A stretch of DNA of 18,783 nucleotides from an uncultured Alphaproteobacteria bacterium (GTDB lineage: Bacteria; Pseudomonadota; Alphaproteobacteria; RF32; CAG-239): NCBI GenBank assembly GCA_910585375.1, contig CAJUCZ010000031.1, positions 1 to 18,783 of the forward strand, in the 5' to 3' direction. The notes under the pieces were generated by a model, which was not told the origin of the DNA, ran no database searches, and saw only the letters and a list, made by a program, of their open reading frames with translations. Below, in pieces: positions 1-6,733 of the stretch; position 1 is the first letter of the stretch; every line of letters starts with the position of its first letter. The position numbers and the translations under genes were made by a program.

Positions 1-2
1 GT

Positions 3-617
3 ACGCCGTCTGATTGTCCGGCTTATACGTCTTTAACGTCTTCATCCTACGGCACAAACGGTACCGATGGCTGCGAGTATGCCTGCTACTACACCTGCAA
101 CATGAACTGCCCGTCCGGAACTTCGACTTCCAACCCCGGAGGTTGCGGCGGTTCGACCAAGAACGGATGTAATACAAAGACTTGTTACTATCCTTATCAA
201 GCTTGCTGCACACCAAGCTGTACAAGCCAATCCGGGTGTTCCTGCGGTTCTTATACAGTTTCTGACGGGTGCGGCGGAACTTGCACAAAATGTTCTTCCT
301 GCTGTAACTCATCTTCTTCTAACTGGTGTCCGGTTCACTCAACTTGTCATGTTAATTGTTGCAAAGATGGCACAATCCAGTCTTGCGATAAGCGTTGCGG
401 CGGTTCAGGTTGCGGCGGAGGAAGCGGATCGGGAGGTCCTTGCACATTTGATGATTGCAGTAGTATTGGTGAAGGATCTTATGCGGCGCATGATGTTTAT
501 ATCCGTTGCAGCGACGGAAGGGTTATTTTTAGCCATAGGACAGGAGAGGGTGGTACAAGATGCATTTCTGCCGATCATAACTGCGGACGTGACGGCAGGG
601 CAGAATGTGGCGAGTAA
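3..617 (+). CDS. Cysteine-rich protein, C-terminal fragment (5' end outside window)
   Basis: The reading frame is open from the left edge to a TAA at 615-617, so this is the last 204 codons of a longer protein; an internal ATG at 102 need not be the start. About 31 of 204 residues are cysteine, spaced as CC, CxC, CxxC and CGGxC. They are embedded in Gly/Ser/Thr-rich sequence, for example DGCGGTC and GGSGCGGGSGSGG. No catalytic motif or membrane segment is visible. The last 50 residues (ending RDGRAECGE) are less cysteine-dense. The composition fits an exported, disulfide-bonded or metal-binding surface protein, but the signal peptide would be outside the window, so export is inferred. The stop codon directly abuts that of pntB on the other strand, with no terminator between them. 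I do not recognise the family. Confidence 0.75.
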   Translation, partial: TPSDCPAYTSLTSSSYGTNGTDGCEYACYYTCNMNCPSGTSTSNPGGCGGSTKNGCNTKTCYYPYQACCTPSCTSQSGCSCGSYTVSDGCGGTCTKCSSCCNSSSSNWCPVHSTCHVNCCKDGTIQSCDKRCGGSGCGGGSGSGGPCTFDDCSSIGEGSYAAHDVYIRCSDGRVIFSHRTGEGGTRCISADHNCGRDGRAECGE

Positions 618-1982
618 TTACTTTTGTTCCAGTGCCGAGACGATTTCTTCCGTAACTTTTTTGGCGTCACCGTAAAGCATAATCGTATTATCTGCGAAGA
701 ACAGCGGATTTTCAACGCCGGAATAGCCTGTGCCCAATGAACGTTTTACAAAAAAGACGGTACGGGCCTTTTCGACTTCCAGAACGGGCATGCCGTAAAT
801 CGGAGAGGCGGGATCGGTTTTGGCCAGCGGGTTTGTTACATCGTTGGCGCCGATAACATAAGCAACATCAGCCGAAGCAAATTCGCGGTTGATTTCTTCC
901 AGTTCGTAGACGTCTTCATACGGGACGTTGGCTTCGGCCAGAAGGACGTTCATATGGCCGGGCATTCGACCCGCAACCGGATGAATGGCGTATTTTACTT
1001 CCACACCGTCTTTACGGAGGTCGTCTGCCATTTCTTTTAAGACATGCTGAGCCTGAGCAACGGCCATGCCGTAACCGGGGACGATAATGACTTTATTGGC
1101 ATTTTCCATGATAAAAGCTGCGTCCTGCGGATTTCCCGCTTTGGCAACTTTGCGGTCACGGGAATTTTGTTGCCGGTCTTCGGTTTTTTCCAGTCCGAAT
1201 CCTCCAAGCATAACGCTGAGCAATGAGCGGTTCATGGCTTTTGTCATGATATATGAAAGGATAGCGCCGCTGGCGCCAACGATTGCGCCGACAATAATCA
1301 TCAAAACGTTGTTTAATGAAAAGCCGATACCGACAGCCGCCCAGCCGGAATAAGCGTTCAGAACCGAGATGACGACCGGCATATCGGCGCCGCCAATCGG
1401 CAGAATCAGCAGCAATCCCAAAACGATTGACAGACAAACGAGAGTTTTAAAGAGTTCAATATCGCCGTTAATTGTATAAGCGGCGGTTACGCCGGCGATG
1501 GCAAGGGCAAAGAACAGGTTTATACTTTGTTGCCCGGCAAAAACAATGGCTTTGGGCGGCATAAGTCCTTGTAGTTTGGCAAAGGCTATCAGCGAGCCGG
1601 AGAAGGCGACGGCGCCGATGAGCATTCCGAGGGAGGCTTCCAAATGAGCCGCAGAACCGGCGGCAATTTCGGCCGAGGAGATGAAGACGGCGGCAAGTCC
1701 GCCCAAACCGTTAAATGCGGCAACCATTTGCGGCAGAGCCGTCATCCTGACTTTTAAGGCAAAAAAGATTCCGACCAGAGCGCCGCCCAGAATCATAAGC
1801 AGAATCCAGCAGATATCTTTGATTTCCGGCAGCATTAACGTTGCCGTAACGGCAACTGCCATTCCGAGCATGCCGAGAATATTGCCGCGGCGGGCCGTTT
1901 GAGGAGAAGCCAATCCGCGGATTGCCAAAATGAACAAGACACCGGACAACAGGTAAGACACGGATAAAAATGCGCTGTTCAT
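618..1982 (-). CDS. pntB: NAD(P) transhydrogenase subunit beta (PntB)
   Basis: This is the membrane and NADP(H)-binding subunit of the proton-translocating transhydrogenase, which moves hydride from NADH to NADP+ using the proton gradient. The 454-residue length is normal. Residues 1 to about 260 are a series of hydrophobic helices. The C-terminal third is the soluble NADP domain (dIII), with VPGYGMAVAQAQ, HPVAGRMPGHMNVLLAEA, GANDVTNP and the end-domain segment KRSLGTGYSGVENPLF, all characteristic of PntB. The ATG overlaps the stop of the preceding subunit gene as TAATG, so the two are translationally coupled. It is the last gene of a three-gene operon and converges with zero gap on the Cys-rich gene. 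Identification is secure. Confidence 0.97.
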   Translation of the reverse strand: MNSAFLSVSYLLSGVLFILAIRGLASPQTARRGNILGMLGMAVAVTATLMLPEIKDICWILLMILGGALVGIFFALKVRMTALPQMVAAFNGLGGLAAVFISSAEIAAGSAAHLEASLGMLIGAVAFSGSLIAFAKLQGLMPPKAIVFAGQQSINLFFALAIAGVTAAYTINGDIELFKTLVCLSIVLGLLLILPIGGADMPVVISVLNAYSGWAAVGIGFSLNNVLMIIVGAIVGASGAILSYIMTKAMNRSLLSVMLGGFGLEKTEDRQQNSRDRKVAKAGNPQDAAFIMENANKVIIVPGYGMAVAQAQHVLKEMADDLRKDGVEVKYAIHPVAGRMPGHMNVLLAEANVPYEDVYELEEINREFASADVAYVIGANDVTNPLAKTDPASPIYGMPVLEVEKARTVFFVKRSLGTGYSGVENPLFFADNTIMLYGDAKKVTEEIVSALEQK

Positions 1983-2281
1983 TATTTTTTCTCCTCAGAT
2001 GATTTTTTCTTTTTGAACATCAGCAGCATACGGTGTGAAACGGCAAAGCCGCCAAAGATGTTTACACTGGCCAGAAATACGGCAGTCAGGCCGAAAATTT
2101 TTGAGGTATTCATCTCCGCCACGCCGGCGGTTATCAGCGCGCCGATGATAATGATTCCGGAAATGGCGTTGGATACGCTCATCAGGGGAGAGTGCAGCGC
2201 CGGCGTTACGCCCCAGACGACAAAGTAGCCAACGAAACAGGCCAGAACCAAAATCGTGAGTAAAGTCCAGATATCTGTCAT
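1982..2281 (-). CDS. pntAB: NAD(P) transhydrogenase subunit alpha part 2, membrane domain
   Basis: This 99-residue membrane subunit carries the three or four helices that are fused to the C-terminus of PntA in enterobacteria but encoded separately in Rhodospirillum-type alphaproteobacteria. Visible helices are LLTILVLACFVGYFVVWGV, the SGIIIIGALITAGVAE segment and IFGLTAVFLASVNIFGGF. HRMLLMFKKKK with a charged tail closes the protein. I chose MTDIWTLL at 2281 as the start, not an in-frame codon at 2302, because its ATG overlaps the stop of the upstream subunit as ATGA, a typical coupled junction. It sits between the nucleotide-binding alpha subunit and PntB, whose start overlaps this stop as TAATG. 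Confidence 0.94.
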   Translation of the reverse strand: MTDIWTLLTILVLACFVGYFVVWGVTPALHSPLMSVSNAISGIIIIGALITAGVAEMNTSKIFGLTAVFLASVNIFGGFAVSHRMLLMFKKKKSSEEKK

Positions 2282-3384
2282 CTTATTTCTCCGTCTTTGC
2301 AAATGCAGGTTTTGTTGACCAGTTCGTCTTCAAAACGAAAGACGATTTTGTGTTGTTCGGAATCGTACATGGCATTTAAGAAGTTATAAATATTATTGGC
2401 AAACAGCCGGCTGGCTGTGTTGGGAAGGTCAGAGGCCAGATTTGAGGCACCCAGTATTCTGATGCCTGAAATTTCAGTTTCTTTGCCTTCTGCCGAGCCT
2501 TCGATATTGCCGCCGGCAGAGGCAGCCATGTCAATTGCGATACTGCCGTTCGGCATCAGGGCGAGCATTTCTTTATCAATCAGGCGGGGCGCCGTTTTTC
2601 CGGGGATGAGCGCCGTTGTGATAAGTATATCGGTTTTTTTGAGTTGTTCGGAAATCGCCAGTTTTTGTTTTCTTCGGTAGTCCTCTGAGGTTTCTTTGGC
2701 GTATCCGCCGGAATTTTCCAGACTTTCACCGGTTTCGATGTCCAGAAATCTGCCGCCGAGGGATTCTACCTGTTCTTTGACCTGAGGGCGGACATCGGAA
2801 GCATAAACCTGTGCGCCCAGCCGTTTGGCCGTGGCAACAGCCTGCAGTCCGGCAACGCCCGCTCCCAGAATCAGTACTTTGGCCGGAGGAATCGTGCCTG
2901 CGGCTGTCATCAGCATCGGGACGGCTTTGTCCAGACGGTTGACCGCTTCAATAACCGCTTTGTATCCGGCGAGGTTGCTTTGGGATGACAAGATGTCCAT
3001 TGACTGGGCGCGGGAAATTCGCGGTATCATCTCCAAGGCGAAACAGGTCAGGCCGAGGGCGGCAAATTTATCGGTGCGCTTTGTATTGTCAAGCGTTTGA
3101 AAGTTGGCGATAACGGTCATACCTTTTTTTAAGTATTTGTCTTCCGCCGGCAGAGGAGCCCAGATTTTGCAGACAATGTCCGCGCCGGCATAAGTTTGGG
3201 CTGCGTCGGAGGCGATTTCGGCACCGGCATTGCGATAGTCTTTGTCAGAAAAACCGGCGGCCGTTCCGGCATTTTTTTCAACCCTGACCTGATATCCCCA
3301 AGCAATGAGGCGGCTGATGATTTCAGGGGTCAGGGCAACGCGTTTTTCCTGCGGAGTGGTTTCTTTGGGAAGCGCAATAATCAT
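2278..3384 (-). CDS. pntAA: NAD(P) transhydrogenase subunit alpha part 1, NAD(H) domain
   Basis: This soluble NAD(H)-binding subunit (dI) is 368 residues long and belongs to the alanine dehydrogenase/PntA family. Landmarks in order are the N-terminal ALPKETTPQEKRVALTPE, then PRISRAQSMDILSSQSNLAGYKAV, the Rossmann motif LILGAGVAGLQAVATAKRLGA followed by the acidic strand end YASDVRP, and TALIPGKTAPRLI near the C-terminal third. It lacks the membrane segment found in long PntA proteins; that part is encoded by the next gene. An AGGA-type ribosome binding site lies about 8 bases before the ATG. As first gene of the pnt operon its promoter should lie in 3385-3469, shared with the divergent chr genes, but no strong match to the promoter consensus was found there. 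Confidence 0.97.
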   Translation of the reverse strand: MIIALPKETTPQEKRVALTPEIISRLIAWGYQVRVEKNAGTAAGFSDKDYRNAGAEIASDAAQTYAGADIVCKIWAPLPAEDKYLKKGMTVIANFQTLDNTKRTDKFAALGLTCFALEMIPRISRAQSMDILSSQSNLAGYKAVIEAVNRLDKAVPMLMTAAGTIPPAKVLILGAGVAGLQAVATAKRLGAQVYASDVRPQVKEQVESLGGRFLDIETGESLENSGGYAKETSEDYRRKQKLAISEQLKKTDILITTALIPGKTAPRLIDKEMLALMPNGSIAIDMAASAGGNIEGSAEGKETEISGIRILGASNLASDLPNTASRLFANNIYNFLNAMYDSEQHKIVFRFEDELVNKTCICKDGEIR

Positions 3385-3469
3385 TTTTTATCCTTGTTGG
3401 AAAATTTTCTTGTCTCTTGTCTGCTTACGATATAGTAATTAGGTTAAAGAAAAACCAGAGGAAGATATT

Positions 3470-4006
3470 ATGAAATTGTTATGGCAGTTGTTTTTTTCTT
3501 TTTTTAAGGTCGGGATGTTTACGTTTGGAGGCGGTTATGCGATGATTCCGCTTTTGCAGGCCGAACTTGTCGATCGCAGGAAGTGGATCAGCGAATCCGA
3601 CCTGATGGATTATTTTTCCATCGGGCAGTGTACGCCGGGTATTATTGCCGTAAACGTGGCGACTTTCTGCGGCTATAAAATGAAGGCCAAGACCGGTGCC
3701 GTGGCTGCAACTTTCGGAATTATCGCGCCGTCAATGATTTTGATTATGCTGATTGCTTCGGTATTGCGGAATTTTTTGGATAATCCGTATGTGGTTCATG
3801 CTTTTGCCGGCATTCGAATCGTGGTTGTGGCGCTGATTGCGGAAACATTGGTTTCTTTCTGGAAAAAAGGAATCCGCGACAAAACAGGGTTGGGAATCTT
3901 TGTTGTCAGTTTTGGGTTGCTGCTGGGGCTGAAGGTTTCTCCGGCGGTGATTGTGCTTTTGGCCGTGGCGTTTGGTGTCGTTTTGCAAAAGCGGAGGTGC
4001 AAATAA
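3470..4006 (+). CDS. Chromate transporter family protein, half-size subunit 1
   Basis: This 178-residue membrane protein is one CHR domain (short-chain ChrA type). Family signatures are FFKVGMFTFGGGYAMIPLL at residues 11-29 and the GQCTPGIIAVNVATFCGYK segment around residues 50-70, followed by several long hydrophobic helices. Known full-length ChrA proteins have two CHR domains in one chain; in other bacteria, such as the Bacillus ywrA/ywrB pair, two separate half-size proteins act together. That arrangement is seen here. The start has a strong GAGGAAG ribosome binding site at 3458-3464. The stop overlaps the next gene's ATG as TAATG. Chromate/sulfate antiport is the family function; the actual substrate here is not shown by the sequence. 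Confidence 0.9.
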   Translation: MKLLWQLFFSFFKVGMFTFGGGYAMIPLLQAELVDRRKWISESDLMDYFSIGQCTPGIIAVNVATFCGYKMKAKTGAVAATFGIIAPSMILIMLIASVLRNFLDNPYVVHAFAGIRIVVVALIAETLVSFWKKGIRDKTGLGIFVVSFGLLLGLKVSPAVIVLLAVAFGVVLQKRRCK

Positions 4007-4524
4007 TGATTTATGTTTTGTTGTTCTGGGAGTTTTTTAAAATCGGCCTGCTGGCAATCGGCGGTGGTTTGGTGACGGTGCCGTTTTTGTTTGAACTGAG
4101 TGACAAGTACGGATGGTTTTCTCATCAGAAGCTGGCGGATATGATTGCGATTTCAGAATCCACGCCGGGGCCTCTCGGCGTTAACATGGCAACCTATGCC
4201 GGTTTTAATGCGGCCGGTATCTGGGGCGGCATAATTGCGACAATCGGGCTGACGCTGCCGTCACTTGTTGTCATTGTGTGGGTGAGCAAAATGTTGTTCC
4301 GGTTTAGGGATAATTGCTATGTGCAAACAGGCTTTTATGCCATACGCCCGGCGGTGGTGGCGCTTATTCTCGGGGCTTCGGTGCAGTTGTTCAATCTGGC
4401 GGTTGTCAATGTTTTGACTGCGATTCTTGGTGTGGCATTTTTTGCGGCTGTTCATTTTGTAAAACTGCATCCGATTGTTTATATTCTGTTGGGCGCGGCA
4501 GTCGGAATTGTGCTTGAGCTGTAA
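4006..4524 (+). CDS. Chromate transporter family protein, half-size subunit 2
   Basis: This is the second CHR-domain half, 172 residues, homologous to the first. Motifs are FFKIGLLAIGGGLVTVPFLFE near the N-terminus and ISESTPGPLGVNMATYAGF around residues 47-65, the latter closer to the family consensus than its partner. About five to six hydrophobic segments follow. I start it at the ATG at 4006, with ribosome binding site GCGGAGG at 3991-3997. A GTG at 3997 would add three residues but lies inside that site. The gene is translationally coupled to subunit 1 and ends just before a bidirectional terminator. The two proteins probably form an antiparallel heterodimer, as inferred for paired short CHR proteins. 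Confidence 0.91.
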   Translation: MIYVLLFWEFFKIGLLAIGGGLVTVPFLFELSDKYGWFSHQKLADMIAISESTPGPLGVNMATYAGFNAAGIWGGIIATIGLTLPSLVVIVWVSKMLFRFRDNCYVQTGFYAIRPAVVALILGASVQLFNLAVVNVLTAILGVAFFAAVHFVKLHPIVYILLGAAVGIVLEL

Positions 4525-4527
4525 AAA

Positions 4528-4554
4528 AAAAGCCCGTTCTGCACACGGGCTTTT
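4528..4554. terminator. Bidirectional intrinsic terminator between chr pair and gapR
   Basis: A perfect 10-bp stem (AAAAGCCCGT / ACGGGCTTTT) encloses a 7-base loop. A TTTT run ends the plus-strand side, and eight A's at 4523-4530 give a U-run for transcripts from the minus strand. It lies between the convergent stops at 4524 and 4558 and serves both. Confidence 0.92.
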
Positions 4555-4557
4555 GAC

Positions 4558-4818
4558 TTAAATGTCCAGAGCTTTACGGTAGGTCTCAATCAGGAATTCC
4601 TGCTCGTCGCGGTCGGCGGCGTTCATCTTGCGCAATTTGAGAATCGTGCGCATGGTTTTGACATCGAATCCGGCGCCTTTGGCTTCGGCAAAAATGTCGC
4701 GGATATCGGAGCTGATGCCTTTTTTCTCTTCTTCCAGACGTTCAATCCGCTCAATCAGCGAACGCAGACGGTCAGCCGCAATGCCGCCAACGTCTGATTT
4801 TTGTTCTTCTTCACTCAT
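4558..4818 (-). CDS. gapR: GapR-family DNA-binding protein (DUF2312)
   Basis: This 86-residue, highly charged, helical protein has the DUF2312 hallmarks: AADRLRSLIERIERLEEEKK at residues 14-33 as a coiled-coil helix, then DIRDIFAEAKGAGFDVKTMRTILKLR and a C-terminal helix ending EFLIETYRKALD. In Caulobacter GapR is a nucleoid-associated protein that encircles overtwisted, AT-rich DNA ahead of polymerases and is needed for normal replication. The family is nearly confined to alphaproteobacteria, which supports the assignment of this window. An AGGAGA ribosome binding site precedes the ATG by about 6 bases. The gene is a single unit, divergent from pyk and ending at the shared terminator. The function is by family, not shown here. 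Confidence 0.93.
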   Translation of the reverse strand: MSEEEQKSDVGGIAADRLRSLIERIERLEEEKKGISSDIRDIFAEAKGAGFDVKTMRTILKLRKMNAADRDEQEFLIETYRKALDI

Positions 4819-4855
4819 TGTTTTCTCCTAAAAATTAATTACTTTGTGGTATAAG

Positions 4856-4882
4856 TTAACAAAGATGTTTGTGTTTTACAAT
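4856..4882 (+). promoter_or_regulatory. Possible pyk promoter
   Basis: TTAACA at 4856-4861 and TACAAT at 4877-4882 each match the sigma-70 boxes at 5 of 6 positions, but the 15-base spacer is short. An 18-base alternative uses AATAAT at 4880. The 141-bp gap to gapR is very AT-rich, so chance matches are likely. Confidence 0.3.
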
Positions 4883-4959
4883 AATAAAGTTTAATAAGCT
4901 ATTAACTTATTTTTGATATTGCTGTCAGTATTCTGATTTAAATTTTTACGAGGTGTCAT

Positions 4960-6384
4960 ATGCCGCAAAAAACCAAAACAAAAATTCTTGCAACCATCGG
5001 TCCGTCTTCTTCAACCCGCGAACAAATTGAAAAACTGATTGACGCCGGCGTGGACGGGTTTCGCTTTAATTTCAGCCACGGAACGCATGAAGAGCATAAG
5101 GAGCGTTATGAGATTGTGCGCAGGCTTGAAAAAGAAAAGAAGGTTCATATTTCCATTCTGGCCGATATGCAGGGTCCAAAGCTCAGGGTCGGCGAGTTTG
5201 CCGACGGCAAGGTCTTTTTGAAGGACGGGCAGTCTTTTGTTTTGGATATGGATAAAGTCCCCGGAGATATTACCCGCGTTAATTTGCCGCATCCCGAAAT
5301 TTTTGCCGCGGTCAAAGCCGGTGACGAGCTTTTGCTTAATGACGGCAGTATTGTTTTGGACGTGGAAGAGGTGAATGACCATATGATGCGGACAACGGTT
5401 AAGGTCGGAGGCTATCTGTCAAGTCATAAAGGCGTGAACCTGCCGAATACGCAGCTGCCGATTTCCGCCATTACCGAAAAGGACAAAGATGATCTGAAGT
5501 TTGCCCTTAAACTCGGGGTTGACTGGATCGGCATGTCTTTTGTGCAGTCGGCCGATGACGTACGCTACGCGCGTGAGCTTATCGGCGATAAGGCATGGTT
5601 GATTTCCAAGCTGGAAAAGCCGAGCGCCATTGATGATCTGGAGCAGATTATCGAGCTTTCGGATGCCATTATGGTCGCCCGCGGCGATTTGGGCGTGGAA
5701 TGTCCGCTGCCGACAGTACCGGTTTTGCAAAAGCGGATTGTGACGGCCTGCCGCAAATATGCCCGTCCGGTGATTGTGGCGACTCAGATGCTGGAATCGA
5801 TGATTAATAATCCCAGCCCGACGCGTGCCGAGGTTTCTGACGTGGCGACTGCCGTTTATGACGGTGCCGATGTGGTTATGCTGTCTGCTGAGAGTGCTGC
5901 CGGAAAATATCCGGTCGAAGCCGTGAAAATGATGAACAGCATTATTACCAAAGTTGAGGCTGATCCGCTGTTTTACAATTATATGGAAAGGTCCCGCCTG
6001 CATCCGTGCTGTTGCGGTGAGGCCGATGCCATTACTTTTGCGGCCAGCGAGATTTCGGGCGTTTTGAAAAACGTATCGGCGATTGTAACTTATACGACTT
6101 CCGGATTTACAACTTTGCTGGCTGCGCGTGAGCGTCCGACTCAGCCTGTTTTGGCTGTTACTCCGGATGTGGAGGTTGCCCGCCGGATGGCGCTGGTCTG
6201 GGGGACAGAGTCCTTTTTGAACAAAGAAGGTTATAAGAGCTTTGACAAGGTGGAAGAAATTGCCATCAAGCTGGTTAAAGAAAACGGTTATGCCAAATCC
6301 GGCGACTTTATTATTATTACGGCCGGTTTTCCGCTTGGCAAAAAGGGAAGGACTAATATGCTCCACACGGTTTACATCCCTTAG
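4960..6384 (+). CDS. pyk: Pyruvate kinase
   Basis: The enzyme transfers phosphate from phosphoenolpyruvate to ADP, the last step of glycolysis. The 474-residue length is typical. Visible landmarks are TKILATIGPSS near the N-terminus, substrate-site residues in FRFNFSHGT (R35, N37, S39, H40), the family signature ISKLEKP with catalytic K217 and metal ligand E219, ARGDLG with metal ligand D243, and VATQMLESM (274-281) followed by PTRAEVSDVATAV. Residues about 72-170 form the inserted B domain. The C-terminal allosteric domain is present through GRTNMLHTVYIP. A GAGGTG ribosome binding site lies about 6 bases before the ATG. The stop codon is itself the first part of a long palindrome. Together with the next gene this places two PEP/pyruvate enzymes side by side. 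Confidence 0.97.
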   Translation: MPQKTKTKILATIGPSSSTREQIEKLIDAGVDGFRFNFSHGTHEEHKERYEIVRRLEKEKKVHISILADMQGPKLRVGEFADGKVFLKDGQSFVLDMDKVPGDITRVNLPHPEIFAAVKAGDELLLNDGSIVLDVEEVNDHMMRTTVKVGGYLSSHKGVNLPNTQLPISAITEKDKDDLKFALKLGVDWIGMSFVQSADDVRYARELIGDKAWLISKLEKPSAIDDLEQIIELSDAIMVARGDLGVECPLPTVPVLQKRIVTACRKYARPVIVATQMLESMINNPSPTRAEVSDVATAVYDGADVVMLSAESAAGKYPVEAVKMMNSIITKVEADPLFYNYMERSRLHPCCCGEADAITFAASEISGVLKNVSAIVTYTTSGFTTLLAARERPTQPVLAVTPDVEVARRMALVWGTESFLNKEGYKSFDKVEEIAIKLVKENGYAKSGDFIIITAGFPLGKKGRTNMLHTVYIP

Positions 6385-6508
6385 AAGGGTGGATAATGGA
6401 CTACTAAGGCGGTTTTACGCTGTCTCGAAAAATTCATGTACTTTTTTGTACACTAAAATTTTTCTCGCAGTTAGAAACCGCCTTATTAGTCTCATTCTGC
6501 ACCCTTCT
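6383..6508. repeat. 126-bp imperfect palindrome beginning in the pyk stop codon
   Basis: The two arms, 6383-6441 and 6448-6508, fold on each other over about 60 bp around a central TTTTTT loop (6442-6447) flanked by TGTAC/GTACA. The outer AGAAGGGTG / CACCCTTCT ends pair perfectly, and another perfect block is AAGGCGGTTT. By eye about four fifths of positions pair. It encodes no convincing protein. It could be a non-autonomous palindromic repeat element or an unusually long 3'-end hairpin for pyk; no standard terminator with a U-run follows pyk. No second copy is present in this window. Confidence 0.8.
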
Positions 6509-6733
6509 GACATCTGAGTTCTTCTCAGGCAGGAGGTAAACAGGGGAGAAAGTTGAATGTTAAAAAGAGGAATGCATCGAATCGGCTGAATCTGTGTATA
6601 ATTTCCGAAATCAAAAATTTTGCTTGTAGAATCGTCAGAAATGTTCTAAATTCAACGCAGTTTTTAACTTTAACGGGTTGTATTTCTGATACGACTATAT
6701 TTTAACTTTTAAGCTTAAGGAGCTAAATAAACC
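6509..6733 (+). other. ppdK upstream region
   Basis: This non-coding stretch begins with a small hairpin (CTGAG-TTCTT-CTCAG, 6514-6528). About 50 purine-rich bases (6526-6575) follow, resembling the longer purine tract after ppdK. A perfect -10 hexamer TATAAT stands at 6597-6602, but no good -35 box lies at the right distance. If it is used, the ppdK transcript would carry about 125 bases of AT-rich leader. No known riboswitch fold was recognised. Confidence 0.35.

Noticed and set aside
5419..6366. 315-codon frame antisense to pyk
   Set aside because: It lies entirely within an intact pyruvate kinase gene and shows no domain.
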